Below, piece by piece: positions 6,800-9,993 of a DNA stretch of 9,993 nt. The position numbers and the translations under genes are program-made. Each line of letters opens with the position of its first letter. Positions within the stretch are counted from its first letter, which is position 1. Location: assembly GCA_964543995.1 (NCBI GenBank), contig CAZJBB010000116.1, forward strand, positions 1-9,993. The letters run 5' to 3'. The notes beneath the pieces were generated by a model. It saw only the letters and a program-made list of their open reading frames with translations. It searched no databases and was not told where the DNA came from. The DNA is from CAIXTV01 sp964543995 (GTDB lineage: Bacteria; Bacteroidota; Bacteroidia; Bacteroidales; CAIXTV01).

Positions 6800-8032
6800 C
6801 TACAACTTTTCCATGATGTATTTGGAAGAAATGCGTTTAACGGTAATCCATGAAGCTATGAATCCTATGGCAAGTACAATAAGAAAAACCAATACCATAT
6901 CGCCCCATTGAAGGTTTACCGGATAACTGTTTACCACAAAAGAACCTTTTCCCGAATTTATTTTCACCAAACCAAAAGCTTTCTGCAGAATACAGGTCAA
7001 TGTACCTAAGGTGATGCCTAAAACCCCGCCGGTAAAAGAAATTAACAGTCCCTCAAACAAAAAGATTCTTTTAATGATACCATCGTTTGCTCCCAAACTT
7101 CGCAAGATCACAATATCTTTTTTCTTATCCATGGTAAGCATTGTGAGTGAACCAATAATGTTAAATGCAGCAATAATTAAAATAAATGTAAGAATGAGAA
7201 ATATGGCGAATTTTTCTGAAATCATGATTTTGTAAAGCACTTCTTGCTGCTGAAACCTGCTTTTTATCGTGAATCCTTTCCCAAGGGTGTTTTCCAATTC
7301 CTTTTGAACTTGGGTTAAATTCGCATCCGTTTGTAATGTGATTTCCAATGAGCTGACTTCATCGGTGTATTCAAGCATTTTTCTTAAAAAACGCAATGGA
7401 ACCAAAACATACCTTGAATCAAAATCCTGTTGAATAGAAAACACTCCGGAAGGATGAATGTTATCTTGATTAAATGCCTGACTGGGGTTCTGCATGTCTA
7501 CATTTTTGGTCCGCTTAGGGACGAATACATTTAAGGAGTTGCTAAAATCATTGAGATTTACGTCCAGGAAATAGGCAACTCCGGAACCCAAAACCGCATA
7601 ATTGTGTTCTCCCTTTTCCAAGGTAAAATACCCATCAATCAAAGTAGAGTCAATATGATTCGACTTGGCAAAATCCTTGTTGACTCCTTTAAGGGTAACA
7701 ATATACTGTTTGTTGTGATATTTAGCCAATGCATTTTCTTCAACCACTTCATTTATATAATACACCCCGGGAATTTTCTGTATTGAATCCATGGGAACAT
7801 TTTGCAAGTGAAATGTTTTCCCATGAGCAGCAGTAATTAATATGTCGGGATTGAAATAATTAAACAGTTTCACCACCAATTGTTCGAAACCATTAAATAC
7901 AGAAAGCACCACAATTAAAGAAAACGCACCTACGGCGATGCCGGTAGTAGCAATTCCTGTGATGAAATTAATAATATTATGGGTTTTCTTTGACTTTAGG
8001 TATCTGCTGGCAATATAAAGTGGGAAATTCAA
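6800..8032 (-). CDS. LolC/LolE-type lipoprotein-releasing permease (FtsX family)
   Basis: Inner-membrane permease of the MacB/FtsX fold. With the ATPase LolD such proteins extract lipoproteins from the inner membrane for transfer to the outer membrane. The 410 residues have the family layout: one span near 21-45, a large periplasmic domain (about 50-270), then three spans near 274-300, 322-350 and 378-397. MDKKKDIVILRSLGA (301-315) is the hallmark cytoplasmic loop that contacts the ATPase. No lolD gene lies in the window. The start is TTG at 8032, giving MNFPLYIASRYLKSKK, which matches the usual family start; no ATG or GTG exists between this point and the in-frame stop of the previous gene, 21 bases upstream. 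Upstream ATT and ATC codons are less likely starts. Bacteroidota often have a single protein doing the work of both LolC and LolE, so I leave the symbol blank. Confidence 0.92.
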   Translation of the reverse strand: MNFPLYIASRYLKSKKTHNIINFITGIATTGIAVGAFSLIVVLSVFNGFEQLVVKLFNYFNPDILITAAHGKTFHLQNVPMDSIQKIPGVYYINEVVEENALAKYHNKQYIVTLKGVNKDFAKSNHIDSTLIDGYFTLEKGEHNYAVLGSGVAYFLDVNLNDFSNSLNVFVPKRTKNVDMQNPSQAFNQDNIHPSGVFSIQQDFDSRYVLVPLRFLRKMLEYTDEVSSLEITLQTDANLTQVQKELENTLGKGFTIKSRFQQQEVLYKIMISEKFAIFLILTFILIIAAFNIIGSLTMLTMDKKKDIVILRSLGANDGIIKRIFLFEGLLISFTGGVLGITLGTLTCILQKAFGLVKINSGKGSFVVNSYPVNLQWGDMVLVFLIVLAIGFIASWITVKRISSKYIMEKL

Positions 8033-8053
8033 TGGTGAAAAGATTTGAATAAA

Positions 8054-8857
8054 TTATTTCCAAGCTTTCACCAACAAGCCTGTTCCTTTAGGTTGATAAA
8101 GATTCAGGTCCATTGTGTTTAAAATCAGGCAAAACGGGAAGGTAATCAAATAATACAGCGGAAGAATGACGAAAAATACTTTAGACAGATTCAATAACAG
8201 TAAAGGGAATTTCATCGATAGTTTCCAGGAAATATTACCATAAGTTCCATAGGTGTATTTGGCTTCCACTTTTGAAAAGCCCGCATTCAATAATTTCGTT
8301 TTAATGTCATCAATGTTATAACCATCTCTAACATGTTCATCAACAAAGGATTCATGATCGTCATCATGTACATCGGAGCCCCCTTGATCGGAAGGGGTGG
8401 AAATCATAAGCATACCTCCTTGCACCAGAGATTTCTGGAAGTTGGAAAACACTTTCTCGTCTTCAGCAATGTGTTCCATAACATCTACGGAAAGAATTAA
8501 ATGGAAACGTTCATTCTGAATATATTGAGTTAAATCTTCTACTTGAAAATGGGCATTTGAAAGATGAATTTTATTAAAAAAAGCATTACAATCGGCCATT
8601 TGTTCTTCCTTAACATCCACCGAAGTAATTTCCCATTTCCGGTATGATGAAGCCATAAAATAAGAATACTGACCAAAACCGGAACCGGCATCTAAGACTG
8701 AAGCTTGCGTTTTATCCTTTGCCCAAGCATTCAAATGTTTTTTGATATGCCAGGCTCTTAACAACAACACATCCAGCAAGTAATAAAAAAGTTTTCTCAT
8801 CCAAGGGTTGGCGTTAAATACCTTCCCTAAACTTCGTTTGATGGGATCGTACTGCAT
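8054..8857 (-). CDS. Class I SAM-dependent methyltransferase with hydrophobic C-terminal region
   Basis: A 267-residue protein with a Rossmann-type methyltransferase core: motif I VLDAGSGFGQYSYFM (54-68), the acidic end of the second strand at D81 (ITSVDVKEEQ), and ILSVDVMEHI (121-130) as the later motif. TPSDQGGSD (154-162) and an acidic-histidine stretch DVHDDDHESFVDEHVRDGYN (162-181) follow. Residues about 218-247 are strongly hydrophobic and could form one or two membrane segments or a membrane-dipping hairpin, which is unusual for a soluble methyltransferase and suggests a lipid-linked or membrane substrate. The substrate cannot be named from sequence. The ATG is two bases after the rbfA stop. 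The following LolE-type gene starts 21 bases after this gene's stop and in the same frame. Operon membership is well supported; the family call is secure and the function open. Confidence 0.88.
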   Translation of the reverse strand: MQYDPIKRSLGKVFNANPWMRKLFYYLLDVLLLRAWHIKKHLNAWAKDKTQASVLDAGSGFGQYSYFMASSYRKWEITSVDVKEEQMADCNAFFNKIHLSNAHFQVEDLTQYIQNERFHLILSVDVMEHIAEDEKVFSNFQKSLVQGGMLMISTPSDQGGSDVHDDDHESFVDEHVRDGYNIDDIKTKLLNAGFSKVEAKYTYGTYGNISWKLSMKFPLLLLNLSKVFFVILPLYYLITFPFCLILNTMDLNLYQPKGTGLLVKAWK

Positions 8858-8859
8858 GT

Positions 8860-9198
8860 TTATTGTTTTAACAAATTGTCGATATTTTCAATATAATCTA
8901 AAGAATCGTCAAGAAAAAATTCCAAGTCCGGCACCACCCTTAATTGATTCTTAATCCTGATTCCTAATTTAAAGCGAATCTCACGCGCATTTTCTTGAAT
9001 AATTTTTATCATTTCCTGTTTCTGCTTGGCCAAAAACAAACTCACATAAATCCTTGCCAAATTCATGTCCTTTGTTACCCTGACCGCAGTGACAGTAATC
9101 ATACATCCCTCGAAAATATTCTTTGATTCCAATCGAAAAATGTCGCTGAGTTCTTTACTTAGCAAACGGTTTATTTTTTGTTGACGAATACTTTCCAT
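8860..9198 (-). CDS. rbfA: 30S ribosome-binding factor A
   Basis: RbfA binds the small ribosomal subunit during late 16S rRNA maturation and cold adaptation. The 112-residue length fits the family (about 110-130). The KH-like fold is visible: an N-terminal helix MESIRQQKINRLLSKELSDI, a strand region ITVTAVRVTKDMNLARIYVSL (split over about residues 34-54) with the typical conserved V-x-x-D-x-x-x-A-x-V/I-Y-V pattern, a long helix (about 58-79), and a C-terminal strand LRVVPDLEFFLDDSLD. It is the first gene of a tight run; the methyltransferase ATG follows its stop by two bases. A TAnnTTTG match lies only five bases before the ATG. There is no Shine-Dalgarno. The association of rbfA with a downstream LolE-type permease is familiar in Bacteroidota. 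Confidence 0.95.
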   Translation of the reverse strand: MESIRQQKINRLLSKELSDIFRLESKNIFEGCMITVTAVRVTKDMNLARIYVSLFLAKQKQEMIKIIQENAREIRFKLGIRIKNQLRVVPDLEFFLDDSLDYIENIDNLLKQ

Positions 9199-9203
9199 AA
9201 ATA

Positions 9204-9211
9204 CAAATATA
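9204..9211 (-). promoter_or_regulatory. Possible -7 element (TATATTTG) just before rbfA
   Basis: TATATTTG on the minus strand matches TAnnTTTG and ends five bases before the rbfA ATG. If used, transcription would begin at or within about two bases of the start codon, giving a nearly leaderless mRNA. No -33 element is found 17-23 bases upstream, so chance is a real possibility in this AT-rich gap. Confidence 0.28.
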
Positions 9212-9293
9212 AGATTTCTATAACAATGGGTCTCTTTTTTTATTTAATAACACTTCCAATTGCTTTGAAAGCATTAAAACATGATCGTTATGC

Positions 9294-9993
9294 CTACCGA
9301 TAATTCTCAATCGGCTCACAACTGCAAACCAAGTTTCTATCCCCGTAAGCATCATCAATTTTAGTCACCGGGCACCAATATTTATCTTCTAACAAACCGG
9401 CTAATGGATAAGCCGCTTTTTTACGACTGTAAGGAAAGTTCCATTCATTAGCGGTCAGCATTTCGGAAGTATGGGGTGCTTTTTTAATTACATTGATTTC
9501 ACGGTCGGCTTTCCCTTGTTCAATTTCATCAATTTCGGCTTTAATGGCAATCATGGCATCGCAAAAACGATCGAGTTCGGCTTTTGGTTCACTTTCGGTG
9601 GGTTCTACCATTAAAGTACCGTGAACTGGAAACGCCACTGTGGGTGCATGGAATCCATAATCCATCAAACGTTTCGCAATATCAATCACCGCAACATTGG
9701 CTTTTAAATGAAAATCGTTACAATCGAGTATCATTTCGTGAGCACAACGATTTTTTGAACCTGTGTAAAGGATTTTATAATGATTTTCGAGTCTTGATTT
9801 AATATAATTTGCGGTTAATATGGCATAGCGAGTGGCTTCTGTTAGTCCTTCCCCTCCGGCTAATTTAATGTATGCATAAGAAATAGTAAGAATTAATGCA
9901 CTTCCATAAGGCGCTGCAGCAACTGAATGTATACTATTATCGGTTCCAATGTTCATTACAGGATGAGAAGGTAAAAACTCCACTAAGTGAGCT
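9294..9993 (-). CDS. gcvP: Glycine dehydrogenase (decarboxylating), P protein, C-terminal 232 residues (cut by the window edge)
   Basis: P protein of the glycine cleavage system: a PLP enzyme that decarboxylates glycine and passes the aminomethyl group to the lipoyl arm of GcvH. The frame is open from the right edge, where AHLVEFLPSHPV can be read, to TAG at 9296-9294. A GTG at 9983 that could look like a start is internal. Family signatures are AAPYGSALILTISYAYI, GGEGLTEATRYAILTANYI, YTGSKNRCAHEMILD, AKRLMDYGFHAPTVAFPV, GTLMVEPTESEPKAELDRF and the closing YGDRNLVCSCEP. The PLP-binding lysine lies further upstream, outside the window. Full proteins are usually near 950 residues, so about a quarter is visible. 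The gap of 95 bases to rbfA suggests a separate transcript, but no clear terminator is seen. Confidence 0.97.
   Translation of the reverse strand, partial: AHLVEFLPSHPVMNIGTDNSIHSVAAAPYGSALILTISYAYIKLAGGEGLTEATRYAILTANYIKSRLENHYKILYTGSKNRCAHEMILDCNDFHLKANVAVIDIAKRLMDYGFHAPTVAFPVHGTLMVEPTESEPKAELDRFCDAMIAIKAEIDEIEQGKADREINVIKKAPHTSEMLTANEWNFPYSRKKAAYPLAGLLEDKYWCPVTKIDDAYGDRNLVCSCEPIENYR

Noticed and set aside
9261..9273. TGCTTTGAAAGCA palindrome between gcvP and rbfA as a terminator
   Set aside because: The usable stem is only five base pairs with a three-base loop, and no T-run follows on the minus strand; an A-run does instead.
9981..9983. GTG at 9983 as the start of a short independent gcvP-like gene
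   Set aside because: The reading frame continues upstream to the window edge with normal GcvP sequence (AHLVEFLPSHPV), so this is an internal valine.
1..9993. CRISPR arrays, tRNA or rRNA genes, insertion sequences, attachment sites, defence systems
   Set aside because: No repeated spacer-like units, tRNA-like folds, transposase or integrase motifs, or terminal inverted repeats were seen; genes are housekeeping or envelope types packed on one strand.

Overview
The window is a gene-dense, AT-rich stretch of a bacterial chromosome, almost certainly from the phylum Bacteroidota. The reasons are the Bacteroidota type of leucyl-tRNA synthetase (an extra segment before a degenerate zinc knuckle), a very long GT117/DUF2723 membrane protein, a secreted SPOR-like protein, A-rich start regions that mostly lack a Shine-Dalgarno sequence, and several upstream matches to the Bacteroidota -7 promoter element TAnnTTTG. 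I cannot name the genus. All nine genes lie on the minus strand, so transcription runs from high to low coordinates. No RNA gene, mobile element, CRISPR array or plus-strand gene was seen, and no stretch over 300 bases lacks a gene; the longest gaps are about 95 to 107 bases.

In order of transcription: the end of gcvP (glycine decarboxylase P protein) enters at the right edge. After a 95-base gap comes a tight cluster: rbfA (30S maturation), a SAM-dependent methyltransferase with a hydrophobic C-terminal part, a LolC/LolE-type permease with a TTG start, and a 987-residue GT117/DUF2723 protein. Spacing within it is 2 to 21 bases, so it is probably one operon. A small secreted protein with an S/T/N-rich linker and a SPOR-like end follows 32 bases later, perhaps partly with its own promoter. 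The last four genes look like cell-envelope functions: lipoprotein export, membrane glycosylation, a membrane-attached methyltransferase and a possible peptidoglycan or surface protein. How they work together is inference.

The second group is prfB (release factor 2), a dCMP deaminase whose ATG lies one base after the prfB stop, and leuS, which runs off the left edge. prfB is interrupted by an in-frame TGA after 21 codons, and the junction AGGAGG-TTC-CTT-TGA-C is a textbook autoregulatory +1 frameshift site. The full protein is 362 residues with the SPF and GGQ motifs in place, so it is intact.

I see no evidence for a wholly new system. The observations most worth a second look are the perfect internal Shine-Dalgarno of prfB in a genome whose starts hardly use one, the possible coupling of dCMP deaminase to prfB, and the envelope-gene run downstream of rbfA.
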